Shown here piece by piece: positions 13,982 to 26,063 of a stretch of 64,000 nucleotides of DNA. The DNA is taken from assembly GCA_002778195.1 (NCBI GenBank), contig PCDI01000002.1, positions 3,051,234 to 3,115,233 of the forward strand, given 5' to 3'. The position numbers and the translations under genes are program-made. Under the pieces are notes generated by a model that saw only the letters and a program-made list of their open reading frames with translations, searched no databases and had not been told where the DNA came from. This stretch comes from Raffaelea ambrosiae. Its lineage: Eukaryota > Ascomycota > Sordariomycetes > Ophiostomatales > Ophiostomataceae. Position 1 is the first letter of the stretch; every line of letters begins with the position of its first letter.

Positions 13982-14044
13982 ACAGGCCACAGACCACAGA
14001 CCGCAGACCGCAGACCGCAGACCGCAAACCGCAGACCGCAGACC
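13982..14044 (+). repeat. 7-bp tandem repeat
   Basis: About nine head-to-tail copies of the heptamer CAGACCG with small variations (CAGACCA, CAAACCG). The period is not a multiple of three. This is a small minisatellite in non-coding DNA. Confidence 0.8.
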
Positions 14045-14484
14045 CCCAATCACCCATACAAAGTGGCCAGCAGGCCGAAGGAGCAGGGGAAAGCTGCGAG
14101 TGGCAGGTGCCATGATCAACACGGTTGGCTCCATCACCTCCTCTGTGGCACACGGCATTAGCCATTCAGCCGAGGGCTCTATGGGGCCAGGTTTTGCCAG
14201 ATATAGCTTTTGGACAGCGAGTCGTGAGTCGTGCGGTCACGGCAAAGCCCCCCCCCTCCCCAGAGAGAGCTGTGCTGGGCACAGGATGTGCAGACGACGC
14301 TTCGAAACGGTTCGCTCCTGTGGCCCCGAGAGTCGACTATGCTCCGTCCCTTGCGGAGGAGAGCCGGCAGAGCACAAGACGGAGAATGCCAGACGGGCAG
14401 GCAAGGGGTGTGGGTGAGCATCGTACTCGTAGTGAAGTCGGGAGAAGAAAAAAGAAGGTAAAAAGAAAGGAAAAAGAAAGTAAG

Positions 14485-14520
<36 letters not shown>

Positions 14521-14532
14521 CCCCCCCCCCCC
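14485..14532 (+). repeat. abutting poly-A (34) and poly-C (14) tracts
   Basis: Thirty-four A followed directly by fourteen C, preceded by a purine-rich stretch. The junction of two homopolymers is unusual. Lengths may be affected by assembly. Confidence 0.75.
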
Positions 14533-15519
14533 AAAGAACACACAAAAAGGCACGGACGAAGGAAGGGGGGGCGTGAACTGTGATATTTAACGACACACCT
14601 CTCTTCTGGATGCCTGTTCTTGCCTGCCCTGGCTCTGTTCCCAGCAGCTCGCCCTCCCTGGCAGGGTCCGTCTCCCACGGGTTCCAGCCTTAAAAAAAAA
14701 AAAACTTCCCGCAACAGTGCAGATTTGCCGTTTCCTCTGCCGTTTCCTGCTGTTCCTCGTCGTCCCTCGTCGTTTCTCGTCGCCTCTCGCCTGTGAAGTA
14801 CCTGGTACCCGCGCCTCGAAACGGTCGTGGTCCTCTTTCTGGCTCTCTGTCTGGCTCTGGTTCTCCTCTGGTCCTCGCCCAGGCCGTTCCGCCCTCTCTG
14901 GCCCTCCCTCCCTCTGCTGGACCCCCGGTCTTGTCGCTCTGCATCTGCCATTGCGGATCTTGGGGGCACACCCACCACACAGCTAGTCAGATGCGTTCCC
15001 ATCCTCACTCGCTCACGCCCTCATGCCCTCACGAATTCACCCTTCCACACATCCCCCCCCCCTGCTCTGTCGTTCGGATCCCGCTCGACAACGCTCCGCG
15101 CCTGCTGGCTGCAGCCCTTCGGTATTCATCCTTGTCCCCCTCTCTCTCTCTGCCTGCCTGTGCCTTCTCTGGCCTCGGTCCCCATCTTTCTGTCTCTGCA
15201 TGCTCCGCGCTCCGCCTGTCTTTGTGTTTCTCGTCTCCCTCGTCATACCACGACTGAGCCAGGGCTCCCCTCCCAGGCCCAGTCCAGACCCAAGAAGCAG
15301 CAGGCTCGGCCGAGGACGAGACAGCAAGAGACCGCAGAGTGGCCCATTGGGCGACTGGAAACAACAGTCAAAAAGAGAAAAAAAGGACAAAAGAAAGAAA
15401 ACTACACGACAACCCATTCAAAACAACCCCAGGAATAACAGTCAGAGAGAAGTACTTCTCGTGGGGGTGTCCAGGATGCTGGATCGGCGGACAAATCCAT
15501 TACTCTTTTTTTGTTCTTC

Positions 15520-15889
15520 NNNNNNNNNNNNNNNNNNNNNNNNNNNNNNNNNNNNNNNNNNNNNNNNNNNNNNNNNNNNNNNNNNNNNNNNNNNNNNNNN
15601 NNNNNNNNNNNNNNNNNNNNNNNNNNNNNNNNNNNNNNNNNNNNNNNNNNNNNNNNNNNNNNNNNNNNNNNNNNNNNNNNNNNNNNNNNNNNNNNNNNNN
15701 NNNNNNNNNNNNNNNNNNNNNNNNNNNNNNNNNNNNNNNNNNNNNNNNNNNNNNNNNNNNNNNNNNNNNNNNNNNNNNNNNNNNNNNNNNNNNNNNNNNN
15801 NNNNNNNNNNNNNNNNNNNNNNNNNNNNNNNNNNNNNNNNNNNNNNNNNNNNNNNNNNNNNNNNNNNNNNNNNNNNNNNNNNNNNNNNN
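15520..15889. other. assembly gap (370 N)
   Basis: A run of N, flanked on the right by 18 C. The gap probably reflects failure to sequence or assemble through a homopolymer. Open frames that span it are meaningless. Confidence 0.98.
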
Positions 15890-17710
15890 CCCCCCCCCCC
15901 CCCCCCCGTCTCTTCTGGGTCACCTATATCTCGCTCGCCAAATCCATTTATAGCTCTTCCGTTCTTTTCATCCTCTTCCTCTCTTAATCTTGCTACGGGG
16001 GACGACATTGGCGGTTCTACTCGCTTGCCAGGCCTGTCTCAACGTCCGCCGTGCAGACAAACCGTGACGAGAAGACGAGCGCATCCAAGGACCCAAAGGA
16101 CGGACAGCAAACAACAAGACTTGTCCTGGCATCGACGCCCCGTCTGATCTTCGTTTTGCCTGCGGGCAGCTGACCTCGGGCTCGACACTCCCCAGGTACA
16201 TCAACACATCCAGGATTCCCATCGTGGCCAGGAATCTCGACAGCCCGCTCGGCACGCACCACCTGGATTGGCCGTGTGTCGTTTTGCCTTTTCCGGCCTG
16301 CTTTTACCAGTGCGACCTCCCCGCCGCCCTCGCCGCCACCCTCGCCGCCACTGCCACAACCACGGAGCACACCACCAGACGACGCCTTATTTTCTTGCCC
16401 AGTCTTGTTCTTTGCCTTTAGCCCTCCTCTCCCCTCCCTCCTCCACACCTTTTTTCTATTCACAAATACGTTGAGGCCTGCCTTGTGTCTCTCTTTGTTT
16501 GATCTACGTCCACCTTCTGGGAGGCGGTGTCAACGGGAAAAGAAAAAAAAGAAGAAGAAAGGGGAAAAAAAACCAAGGACGCAGCTTTTCGACAAGAGGG
16601 CGATCTTCTCGCTTCTTCGTCCGGAACCAAGGTTGGGACCATCTTTTGTCCCTCTCGCTCTTTCAGAACAGCAGAGAAAGAGGTGCTCCCCGAGGTATTG
16701 CACCGTCTGCACGAGGATCAGCTGCGGCAGGATACTCCGGACAGGCAAAAGCTCCCAGAGGACCAAAATAGGAAAAGAAGAGACTGCAGAGATCACCCGA
16801 AGACGGACCAAACATCCCCAACCACCGGTAGAAAAGAAACAAAAAAAAAACACAGCAAAAAACAAAGGACAGGAAGAACATCATCCTTGCCCTCGGCATC
16901 ACCCTGGCCTTGTCCTTCTGTCTCTTCTCTGGAATTTATGTCCTCCAGGATCAGGATCTGAGCTGTCTTTCCATCTCTGCCGGTGATTTCCTCTCCATTT
17001 TTCTTTTCTCCCTTCTATTTTTCCTACTTTATTTTTTTATTTTCTTTATTTTCTATTTTTCTTTAATTTTTTCCCTTGCCCTTCTCTGCCTCTGTTTTTT
17101 TCCCCCAAACTCCCATATCTCAAACTCAGTAAGCCTCCTTGGTCCTGTCCGGCTCCCTCCTATAAAGCGGCCACCCTGCTCCCCTCTGAACTTTCTTCCG
17201 GCACGGCGCACCTTTCTGCCCACCCCCTTCCATACGCCTCTCTCGGGTGCCTGATCTATCTGCTTCTTTTCCCCATACTCATCACACTCTGACCCACGCC
17301 CCCCCCTCCCCTGTCGAAGATATACAGAGACCCAGAGGACCCAGATATATATTAAAGCCTCTCAAGCTGCCACCACCCTACGTCGTCTATTTCTTTTTTT
17401 TTTTCCTGCGAGGGGCCTACCACCAACACCTTTTTTTTTTCTGTGCTTTATTTGGACGAGGGACAAAGAGAGAGGTCCCGATAATAATAGCAAAAAAAAA
17501 AAAGGCAGAGCTTAGCTATACTTTCTGTTTTCTTCCGAATATCCAACGACGAGCAACCATCAACACCCATCTATCTCTATTCTATCTTCATTCTTCTACC
17601 GAAACGAACTTTTGCCCGCCCACCCAGACACCAGAAAAAAGACAAAAAAAAAAAACAGAAAGACGAAAAAAAAAAGCTAAAGCTTTCTCTCTTCTTTTTT
17701 GTTCTTCCAA
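15890..17710 (+). promoter_or_regulatory. putative long 5' leader/promoter of the homeodomain gene
   Basis: Pyrimidine-rich DNA directly upstream of the homeodomain start codon. By eye it contains one ATG on the plus strand (16938, a seven-codon open frame ending at 16961) against about 22 CAT triplets. The last 770 bases before the start have no ATG at all. This strand-specific ATG avoidance is what a scanned mRNA leader would show. TATA-like sequences lie near 17160 and 17345, so transcription could also start late, leaving only about 350-550 bases of leader. Introns in the leader are possible but not assignable. Confidence 0.55.
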
Positions 17711-18304
17711 ATGATTGCTACCAGGCACGGCGAGACAGAGCTGAGCCATTCTTGGTCATTCAACAAGTTGGAGACCTCCTATCCGCGCAAGTCCTCGCCC
17801 ACGCCACGCATGTCGAACGCCGGCTTCGAGACGCCGTTGTCTTCCGCCTCCGAGTGGCAGGGGCAGTACTCGTTCCTGCCGCCCGCCGAGCCCATCTTTG
17901 CGACGCCGGCCTACGACCATGTGAGCAGCAGCAGCTCGGGCGACAGCGCGTCCATCGGCCACTCTCTCAGCCACTCTCTCAGCCACTCCCTCAGCAACTC
18001 GATCAGCAATTCCATAAGTACGTCCATCAGCAACAACGACAGCAGCAGCAGCGGCGGCGGTGGAGGAGGAGGAGGAGGAGGACATGCCAGCTCGACAAGC
18101 AATGGCACAGTCGGAGGAGGTGGCAGCGGTGGCAGCAGCCAGTCACAGGGGCCGGCCAGGCCAGCGACGGGCACAAATGGGGACAGCAATGGCAACAGCA
18201 CGACGCTGGACCACCTGGGCTTGAAGATGGAGGGCGGCTCGCCTCTGAGTCTGCACCACCGACGCAGTCTGGATCCTCTCGGCCTGAGGCAACACTCGCA
18301 GCCT

Positions 18305-18349
<45 letters not shown>

Positions 18350-18359
18350 CAGCAAACCC

Positions 18360-18390
<31 letters not shown>

Positions 18391-19845
18391 GCAGCAGCAA
18401 CAGCAACAACAACAACAACAGCAGCAGCAACAACAACAACAGCAGCCTCCTCACCTCCTCCAGAAGCCATCCACGCCGACAACAGCCGCCAGCACAGCCG
18501 CCGCCGATGCAGCAGACCAGCACGCCACGGACGTGTACGGCCAGAAGGTGGTGGGCGACTCGATGATCGGGGGAGGAGGACCCGACGATTCCTCGCTGGT
18601 GGCGCCCAGCGACACGGGCAACCTGTCCTTGGGCCCGCTCGGGTCGGTGGCCTCCATCCTGCAGATTGCGGATCTGACGTCGGGACACCACCACAGCAAC
18701 GGGGCGGTGGCAGCCCTGGGTGGCGGCAGCGGGAGCAACGGGGAGGACCACCACCATCACCACGCCGTCGGACTCAAGGAGGACGACGACGATCTGCTGG
18801 ACGATGAGGACATGGGCGATGGGGGGGATGTCGATGCCGGTCCTGCACCGGCGCAGACGGCGGCCGAGAGAACGGCGCAGAGGCGGAAGATGAAGCGATT
18901 TCGGTGAGTTTTGTGTGGACGGCCCGCTACTGGCTGTTTTGCTGGACTTGTGTTTGACTGTGTTTGATTGTGTTTGATTGTGTTGGATTTTGCTGGACTC
19001 GTGTTTGATTTTGACTTTTCGATTCTTCAACGTTCTTGGCTTCCTGGATTTCTTTTCCACTTTCAAAGACTAACCAAAACAGACTCACCCATCAACAAAC
19101 CCGGTTTCTCATGAGCGAGTTTGCCAAGCAGCCCCATCCCGACGCGGCGCACAGGGAGCGACTATCGCGAGAAATCCCGGGCCTGAGTCCGCGCCAGGTG
19201 CAAGTGTGGTTTCAGAACAGGTGCGTCGAAGATGGCAGACAGCAAAGGACTCGTTTCACATCCATTAACAAACAGCACAGACGAGCCAAGATCAAGCGTC
19301 TGGCTGCCGACGACCGCGAGCGCATGATCAAGATGCGCGCCGTCCCCGACGACTTTGACAACGTCCAGGCCCTGCACTCGCCCTACGGCGCCGTCCACGG
19401 CCTCGGCACCCCCATGGCCTCGCCCGTCGACTTTGGCTCCGCCTCGTCCTACGCCGACCACATGATGCGGCCCCTGATGGTCGACGTCCGCCGGCCCGAC
19501 GACAGCGACCACCTCTCGCCCACCGGCCTCAGCCCGGCCTTTGGCAACATCGGCTTCAACCCGTCCGCCGCCCCCCCCGACATCCTCTCGCCCCTCTCCC
19601 CCACCTCCGTCAACAACAACAACAACGACCACCATCACCACCCACACCAACACCACCCCAACGCCCACCACAACCGCTACGCCGGCGCGTATCCGAGCCA
19701 TCTGGCCGCCGCCGCTGCCGCCGCTGCCGTGACCTCGGCCTCCTCGGCCGCGACGTCCATGAGCCCCCTGCTGAGCGGCGGTCCGCGCGCGTCCCACAAC
19801 CCCTATGCGCGCCAGAACAGCCTCGACGGAAGCACGGGGCAGCAT

Positions 19846-19880
<35 letters not shown>

Positions 19881-21181
19881 CCACCAGATGCGGCCGCTGC
19901 AGCCGCTGCAGCTCCGCGAGACCATGTCCCGGTCCCGGTCCGACAACCTGCAGTCGCCGCTGCGGTCCAGCATGTCGTGGAAGGGCGACTCGCTCGACTA
20001 CACGAGCTACCACGGCGGTGGAGGAGGAGGAGGAGGAGGAGGAGGAAATACCAGCCCGCAGCTGGGCGGTGGCCGTCCGCAGCAGTCGCTCTACCAGCCC
20101 GACGGTCTCGGCACGCCGACGAGCATGGGGTACGACTCGAGTCCGTATTCTGGTGAGTCTCCCCCCCCCGGCCTCCCCCCCTTCCTTTCCACTAGCACTC
20201 CTTTTTTTCCCCGTGTACTTCTCATCCTCACCACTGACAACGCAGGCAGGCTCTATCGTTCAGTCACCGACACACATGGCCTATCCGGGTTTCCAGTCGC
20301 CGGGGCTGCCGCCGAGCTCGCAGAGCCGATCCTCGCGCCTCCGCGCCGCTTCAGCTACGCTGCCCCTGGGCCTTGATCTGCGCTCGCCCGGCGGCGGTGG
20401 CGGCGGCGGCGGCCCCATGCGCAGCTTTGGCGGCGGCGGCTCCCTGGGCATGTCGTCGTCGCCCACCATCACCACCCGGCCCACGTCCAACGCGATCCCG
20501 CAACTAGGCGCCCTGGGTCTCGGCGGATCCAGCGGTGGTGCGGGAAGCAGCAGCAGCAGCAGTGGCAGTGGCAGTGGCAGTGGTCTGGCCGGCCACCTGT
20601 CATCGTCGTCCCCCTCGGCGGCCTCGGCGGCCTCCACCTCGAGCTATGCCTCGGGCTACACGTCGAGCTACGCGTTCCCGTCTTCGGCGCCCCTGACGGC
20701 CCCTCTGGACTTTGGCTTCCCGTCCCGCAACACCATGTACCGCGCGGCTGTCACCAGTGCCGCCGCCGCCGCCTCCTCCTCCTCCGACTACGCCATGCCG
20801 CAGCTGAGCGCTCCGCTGACCCAGCCCACCGACTTTGCCCAGGCCTTCCAGGCCAACCTGGCCGCTGTCACCTCGGCCACCACATCGTCTCTGGCGGCAG
20901 CGGCGGCGGCGGCCGTGGTCGCCCGGACACCCACCATGCGCGACACCTTTGGGACAGCCGGCATGGGCAGCATCAACCCGCAGAACATGGACCGGCGCCA
21001 CAGCAACTCGGACTTTGCCTCCTCTGGAGAGGGTGTCGACATCAACAACAACACCAACAACAATGGCAGCAGCTCGACCAACCCGCTGAAGCGCAAGCAC
21101 AGCTTCTCTCTGGGCACAATCAACGGCACGGTCGCCGGGGCTGGCTCGTCGCTATCAACTACGGCGGGAACCTATCCCTGA
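17711..21181 (+). CDS. homeodomain transcription factor (fungal developmental type)
   Basis: Predicted nuclear DNA-binding regulator. Exons 17711-18903, 19083-19220, 19281-20152 and 20250-21181 splice to 1044 residues with frame kept at every junction. The homeodomain (about residues 390-450) is split by introns 1 and 2. It shows THQQT in helix 1, SPRQVQVWFQNRR in the recognition helix (W440, F441, N443, R445), and a conserved tail MIKMRAVPDDFDN. The first ATG after a long ATG-poor leader is taken as start. The rest is low complexity: Ser/Gly runs, polyglutamine at 199-245 (46 Q, one T), an acidic stretch before the homeodomain, and later His, Gln, Gly, Ala and Ser runs. The family looks like the Sordariomycete Htf1/HOX2 group, which controls conidium formation; this assignment is from memory and not proven. 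Intron 3 has two adjacent acceptors, and reading through it stays open to 20376. Confidence 0.9.
18305..18445 (+). repeat. CAG/CAA tract encoding polyglutamine
   Basis: Seventeen glutamine codons, one threonine codon (18356) and 29 more glutamine codons in exon 1 of the homeodomain gene. CAG and CAA are mixed in blocks, which usually stabilises such tracts. A second, shorter CAG tract lies near 19846-19880. Confidence 0.95.
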
Positions 21182-23996
21182 AAAGAAAAGAAAAAAACAA
21201 ATGAGGAAAATGAAAAAAAAAATAAGAAAATATCAGATTGTATACACATGCTGTTTTTTTATGCTTTATGCTTTGGGGAAGGTTTTTTTTTATGTCTCTA
21301 TTTTTCTATTTTATGCAACCCGGTACGAAACCATTCCACAATAGGAGGACTTGGCGGTCTTGGAGTTTTCTTCTCGTTCTTTCTTGTTTCTTATTTTTTT
21401 TTTCCTCCTATTTTGTTTTCTATTCTTTCTCGGCCAAGGCTGTACTATTTTTGATTCTTTGTGGGGAGGGCTGAGACGTAATTAGGGGCATGTGGGCGAA
21501 GGCACCTCAACTCTCCTTCGGTTCGCCTGGTATTTTTACTTGTACCTTTCTTCTTTTTTTTTTTTTGCCTTGTATTTTTTTACTTTCACCGGAACAGGAG
21601 ATGGTCTTCATGGTTGGCTGGTGGTGGTGTTCTGAAATGCTTATCCTCACGACTCGTTGGTCTTTTTTTTTTGGTCTTTTTTGGTCTTTATATGGCCTGA
21701 TAACTCTTATCACTATTGACTTTTTCTTCCGCCGTTTGCGTGTCTTCCCAAATTTCCCTTTTTTTTCCTATCACAGAAATCAGAACTATTATACCCCTAG
21801 TTGCTTGTGTCTGTCTCGTTTTATATTGTTACAAGTGCTTTTGTTTGCTTTTCATTTCTTTGAGTGGCTTGTTTCTATTGCTGCTTTGTATTCTGCTTTG
21901 GTTTCGACGTCTTACCTCTCTCCTTTTATTTACTTGGATTCTTCTCCTGGGGTATACCCCACCCTTTATTGCTTGTAGAGGTCACTACTTTTTTCTTTTC
22001 TTACGTTGTTCAATAGCTTCAACCTGTTCAAATCAAATACAAATCCTGCAAGCATACATTGTCACTGACGACATGGCCCCCATTGGATCACAATTGGGGA
22101 GAAGAAAAAAATTTCAAAAAAAAAAAATACCTCCACGGAATTCCGAGGAAGAAAAGGGCTGCAAATTTGAAACGCTCTGATTCTACCAGATGGGCATCCA
22201 TGCTGACACTTCTTCCCCCTTGCTTCCTCCTATGCTCAAGAAAGAAAAGAAAACTCCGTAGGATCCCGTGAATCCCAATAAAGGACAATGAGAGAAATCA
22301 AAAGACTAGCCAATGAAGCCAGAGGGGAGTGGAGCTATCAAAACAGTCTTCCTAGTAGTATCCCCGTGGAAAGAAGACAAAGACGGGCCAAGGGGTAGTT
22401 ACCATCCAATGCTGCTCAGCTGCAGGGCGGGAAACAAAAGGACCAAAAGTCTGTTCCTTTTTTTTTTCTTGGCCACCTTTTCAAGTCTACCTTTTAACTT
22501 CCTTTACTCAGAATTCAAACGACGGGAAACAACCAGCCATAATAACGAGTTGACAAGTCCCTTCAAGGCGAGATCCCGTTGGTAGTGAGATATGTGAGAA
22601 ATAGGGGCAGAGTGATAAAAACGAGGTGTGTGTGCCGGAATCATGCGTCTCGACCCAAAAAGACAGACACAACAGGGCCAACAGAGTCCCCATTCACCAT
22701 CTTTCTGATCTTGCAGCAGTAGACAAAAGATGTGCCAATTGAGAGATACATGGCCAGACGGAAAAAATGAAAAAAGAGACTGGTGAAGCCTGAGAAGTGG
22801 AAGGAAGTACAACACGCCAACACGCCGCGTAAAAATCAAACAAGAACACAAGAAAAGAAGCAACGGGGAGCCAACTAGAAGAGAGCAATACAAGGCAGCC
22901 CTATCAAGACAGAAGTGTGGCAAAAAGAACAAGTGAAGTATATTTTCTTGAAATAAAAGTAGGCCCTGCTACAACAGCAATGCCGTGTCACAGGCAAAAC
23001 GGGTTTTTTTTTTTTTTTTGGTCCTGCTACAACGGCACTGGGAGGGGCGAAGAGCAAAAAAAGAGGGGAGAGGGAAGGAAGTGTGAGAGCCATGTGAGGC
23101 ATCTGGCGGTGACGAGCTTTCTGTGAGACTTGTTGAAAGAGCGGAGAGCAAGAGAAAAATGTGCTCATGTGAACAAGACGGCAAGACCTGCCAATTCGTT
23201 TGCATTTTTTTTCTGGCCTAGCCTAGACAATGTCGTCTCTGACAGAAACGCAGCTGCGGTTGTACGGATGTGAGAAGAAGCGGAGGATTTAAAAATTGAC
23301 AGGCAGAACTAGGGAACACCGTATCCTTCGGGAAAGGACCAGCCTCACAAAATAAAAGACGCATCTGACGGAAACCCCGAGAATGGGAACCGCCTCACGA
23401 CATGCGGAGATGTGACAACGAGAGAGTGGGGGGAAGGGGCTGGCCCTGTTTGTCTGCATTACCACCGTGCTTCTTTCCACAGGACCGTATGCAGAGGACG
23501 TCCTGGTGCGCGCATGTGTGTGTGTATCTTCTTGTCATGTGGGCTGCCGCTCTGCCAGTTGTTGGATGACGCCCTGGCGGGCCGCACTCCCTCGCTTTCA
23601 TTTTCTGTCTTGTTCGTTCTTCTGGTTTGCGTGTGCTTCCGAGGGCTGGTCGAATGCTGCGGTCACATCTTCTTTGGCGTTTTGTTGGGGTCTCCAGGAC
23701 ACATGGTGGAAGCGAATTATGGTTCAAGCACGGAGAGGGAAGGACGTGACGATGAGGAGAGAGGGCAGGGGCAGGGGAAGAGAGCATGGCCTGCTGAGCA
23801 GCAGAACCAATGGTCAGGCAAAATCGGCAGCGGCGGCAAGCAATACACGCCCCCTTCGAGATGGCTGGGAGGAGGAGAGCCAGGGACAGGACCAATACGA
23901 CAGACACAGCGACCAGGAACCTGTGTGAAGAAGTGCCGTGGTGGGGAGGAAACGTCAGGGAAGAGGGAGAGGGTTGGCAGGAACAGAGCATACAGG

Positions 23997-24023
23997 GTGT
24001 GTGTGTGTGTGTGTGTGTGTGTG
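23997..24023 (+). repeat. (GT)n microsatellite
   Basis: Uninterrupted GT dinucleotides, about 13 units, followed by degenerate GT-rich sequence. Confidence 0.85.
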
Positions 24024-24510
24024 CTTGTGTGCATACTCGCGTGGGTGTGGGTGTGGACACAGCTGTTTTCGGTGTGGTGGCTCGTTCTTCATTCTGGGTT
24101 TTGCTGCCCACAGGCCTCCACAAACAGGCCAAGAAAAGAGGAAAGAAGGGACGGCCTTTGATGCGTGAGCAGAATGGGGCAAAAGACGGTACTACGGCTG
24201 CTCAACTACCCCCGGGAGCCGCCCCCCGAGGTGTCCCATGGCCGCGTGAGTGTGCCGACCAAGTGTGTGATGTGCAGTTTTTCAAAAGGGGGGCGTGTGC
24301 AGGATGGCATGCCTCGAGAGACCGGCCTCTGCTGCGCCGTAGCCCTGTTTGATTTTTCTTTTTTTCTTTTTTTGAGTCTCTCCTTGGCCTGCTCACAGCT
24401 GCCTGTCTACTGAGCGGGATGGTCGAGACAGGTCGACAAACGGGGCGGTGTCATGCCAAAGCTGACGACAACTCTTACACAGACGTGCCGTCGTGGGAGT
24501 GTCGTACTCG

Positions 24511-24540
24511 CACACACACACACGCACACACACACACACA
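24511..24540 (+). repeat. (CA)n microsatellite
   Basis: About 15 CA units with one G interruption, about 0.5 kb from the (GT)n tract and of opposite strand polarity. Confidence 0.85.
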
Positions 24541-25733
24541 TGCGAACTCGCAGTGGCACCCTTACCAGACGCACAGATGGGGCGATGCCTTGTTCGGGCT
24601 TGTTCGGGGCCCGAACCCAATACCAGCCAGAAGACAAGGGCAGAGGGACAACAGGGAGAAGACCCAAGACCAGACCTGTTAGTTGCCAATGCGGCCTGCC
24701 GAAACCAGACATGTCAGGAAGGTCACTAGAGCTATCGGACGGTCACGGCAGATGCAGAGTCCAAGCAGCAGGAGACTACCACCCTCAAGAGCATTTATCA
24801 AATAAAGCGGAAAGCGCACCACCAAATGTACACTATAAAACTCCCAAGTGATCCATGGAAGGCCCCGTTCAGGAAAGGATTGCGGCTCTTGGGCACCATA
24901 CAAACACTGCTGATTGAGTCTACCACGACCCCTGAAACAGAAAATAAACAGGGCAAAAAACACCAGCAGGCGACCTCTAGCCGCTTACGCCTCTATAACA
25001 TAGACATGCACACTGTTGTCGCAGTTCTGTTGCGGATCGGTGTTTTCTGTTCTGTTTCTCATAGCCTGTATTATCTTACACGCCAAAACGGCAGTTTTTT
25101 TTCTCTATAAAATGGAACAGACAAAAGAAGTCAGCGAACTCTGGTCAGGATGCAACGGTAGCAACGGTGGTCACGGCATATCTCGGGACCGGTCTGGGCG
25201 TAAAACAAGAAGGAATCGCCAGCAGACCCTTGTTCAACCGTGTGGCCTTCTGTGTCCGAATTGGGCCAGTGGCAGAGTCTCTACATGGTGCCCTCGCTGA
25301 CCTCCCCACACGGTCCGGTAGGGCGCCCGTCCGCGTGTCGGTGTGGCTGTCTTGTCAGAGTGTGCCAGTGAATGGTGTTCTTTGGGTATCAAAACGCTGG
25401 TTTACAGCGGAGGATCTTTTTTTTCTTTCCAGCCCCCTTCCCTGTCGGCCTTGTCTATGGTTACCATTCGGAATGATGGCTAGGGTAAGGCAAGAACGAC
25501 CCTCCAACGAGACACAGAGCTTATGGGGGGGTCTGTGGACGTTTCCTGCTCCCTCAGTACCACCATGGAATGCAAGATTGATGGAAGGAGGTCTATGATG
25601 TCGACAAGGACACCTTCGGACGGCAAACCGCCTAGGTAGCTGGCTGCCAAAGCTACCGCATGGTGTGTGAATTCGGAGGATGTGACCATCGTCCTCGACC
25701 CAGACCTCGACCAAACCGAGTCGGTGACCTGCA

Positions 25734-25750
25734 CCCCCCCCCCCCCCCCC
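25734..25750 (+). repeat. poly-C tract (17 C)
   Basis: Uninterrupted run of 17 C in non-coding DNA. Confidence 0.75.
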
Positions 25751-25981
25751 TCCTTGATTTGCCACCATCAGACAAAGACTTTGAGTGAAATTCTGGGAAA
25801 GACCCATGCCTGACCTGGCCGGGAAAGACCAGAAAATGTGGCAAGAACCATAGTACACAGAACTTGGGCGGCCTATGGGGGCGTGTGGTTGGAGGGTATA
25901 GTTGTTCGGCTGCTTTCCCGTTATAAGGCACCATCAAAAGTCATAGTCGAATGTACCTTCTACCTAACGGTGAGACATGTA

Positions 25982-26063
25982 CTCTGATTGGCCAATATGA
26001 AATGTCCGTTTTAGGCAGAAGAGATGTTCTGTGATTGGTTCAACACTTTGAGGCTCTGATTGG
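25982..26063 (-). promoter_or_regulatory. cluster of CCAAT boxes
   Basis: Three ATTGG (inverted CCAAT) cores at 25987, 26034 and 26059, all within TGATTGG, the NF-Y/HAP-type extended core CCAATCA on the minus strand. A plus-strand CCAAT abuts the first one (25992). No gene start was found within 1 kb, so the target, if any, is unknown. Confidence 0.4.

Larger units (their letters stand above)
7981..15519. other. gene-free intergenic stretch up to the assembly gap
   Basis: No convincing gene. The stretch is dominated by long polypurine/polypyrimidine tracts (about 9.65-9.91 kb, 10.52-10.56 kb, 11.42-11.54 kb, 14.44-14.53 kb) and C/T-rich sequence from about 11.9 to 15.3 kb. Open frames such as 9233-10510 (minus) are by-products of these tracts. 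It also holds three TACTCGTA octamers (8927, 12309, 14424), ACGCGT boxes (8611, 8623, 13497, 13876) and several homopolymers. It could be distal regulatory DNA of the homeodomain gene or an unannotated non-coding transcript unit. Confidence 0.55.

Noticed and set aside
13982..14044. CRISPR-like array of short repeats
   Set aside because: Units are directly adjacent with no spacers, and the DNA is eukaryotic; this is a minisatellite.
15023..16147. Open frames spanning the assembly gap
   Set aside because: Half of the reading is N; continuity is an artefact.
17247..17714. 155-codon open frame ending on the homeodomain start codon (ATGA overlap)
   Set aside because: It contains no ATG, so it cannot be an upstream gene or frame for conventional initiation; the overlap is incidental.
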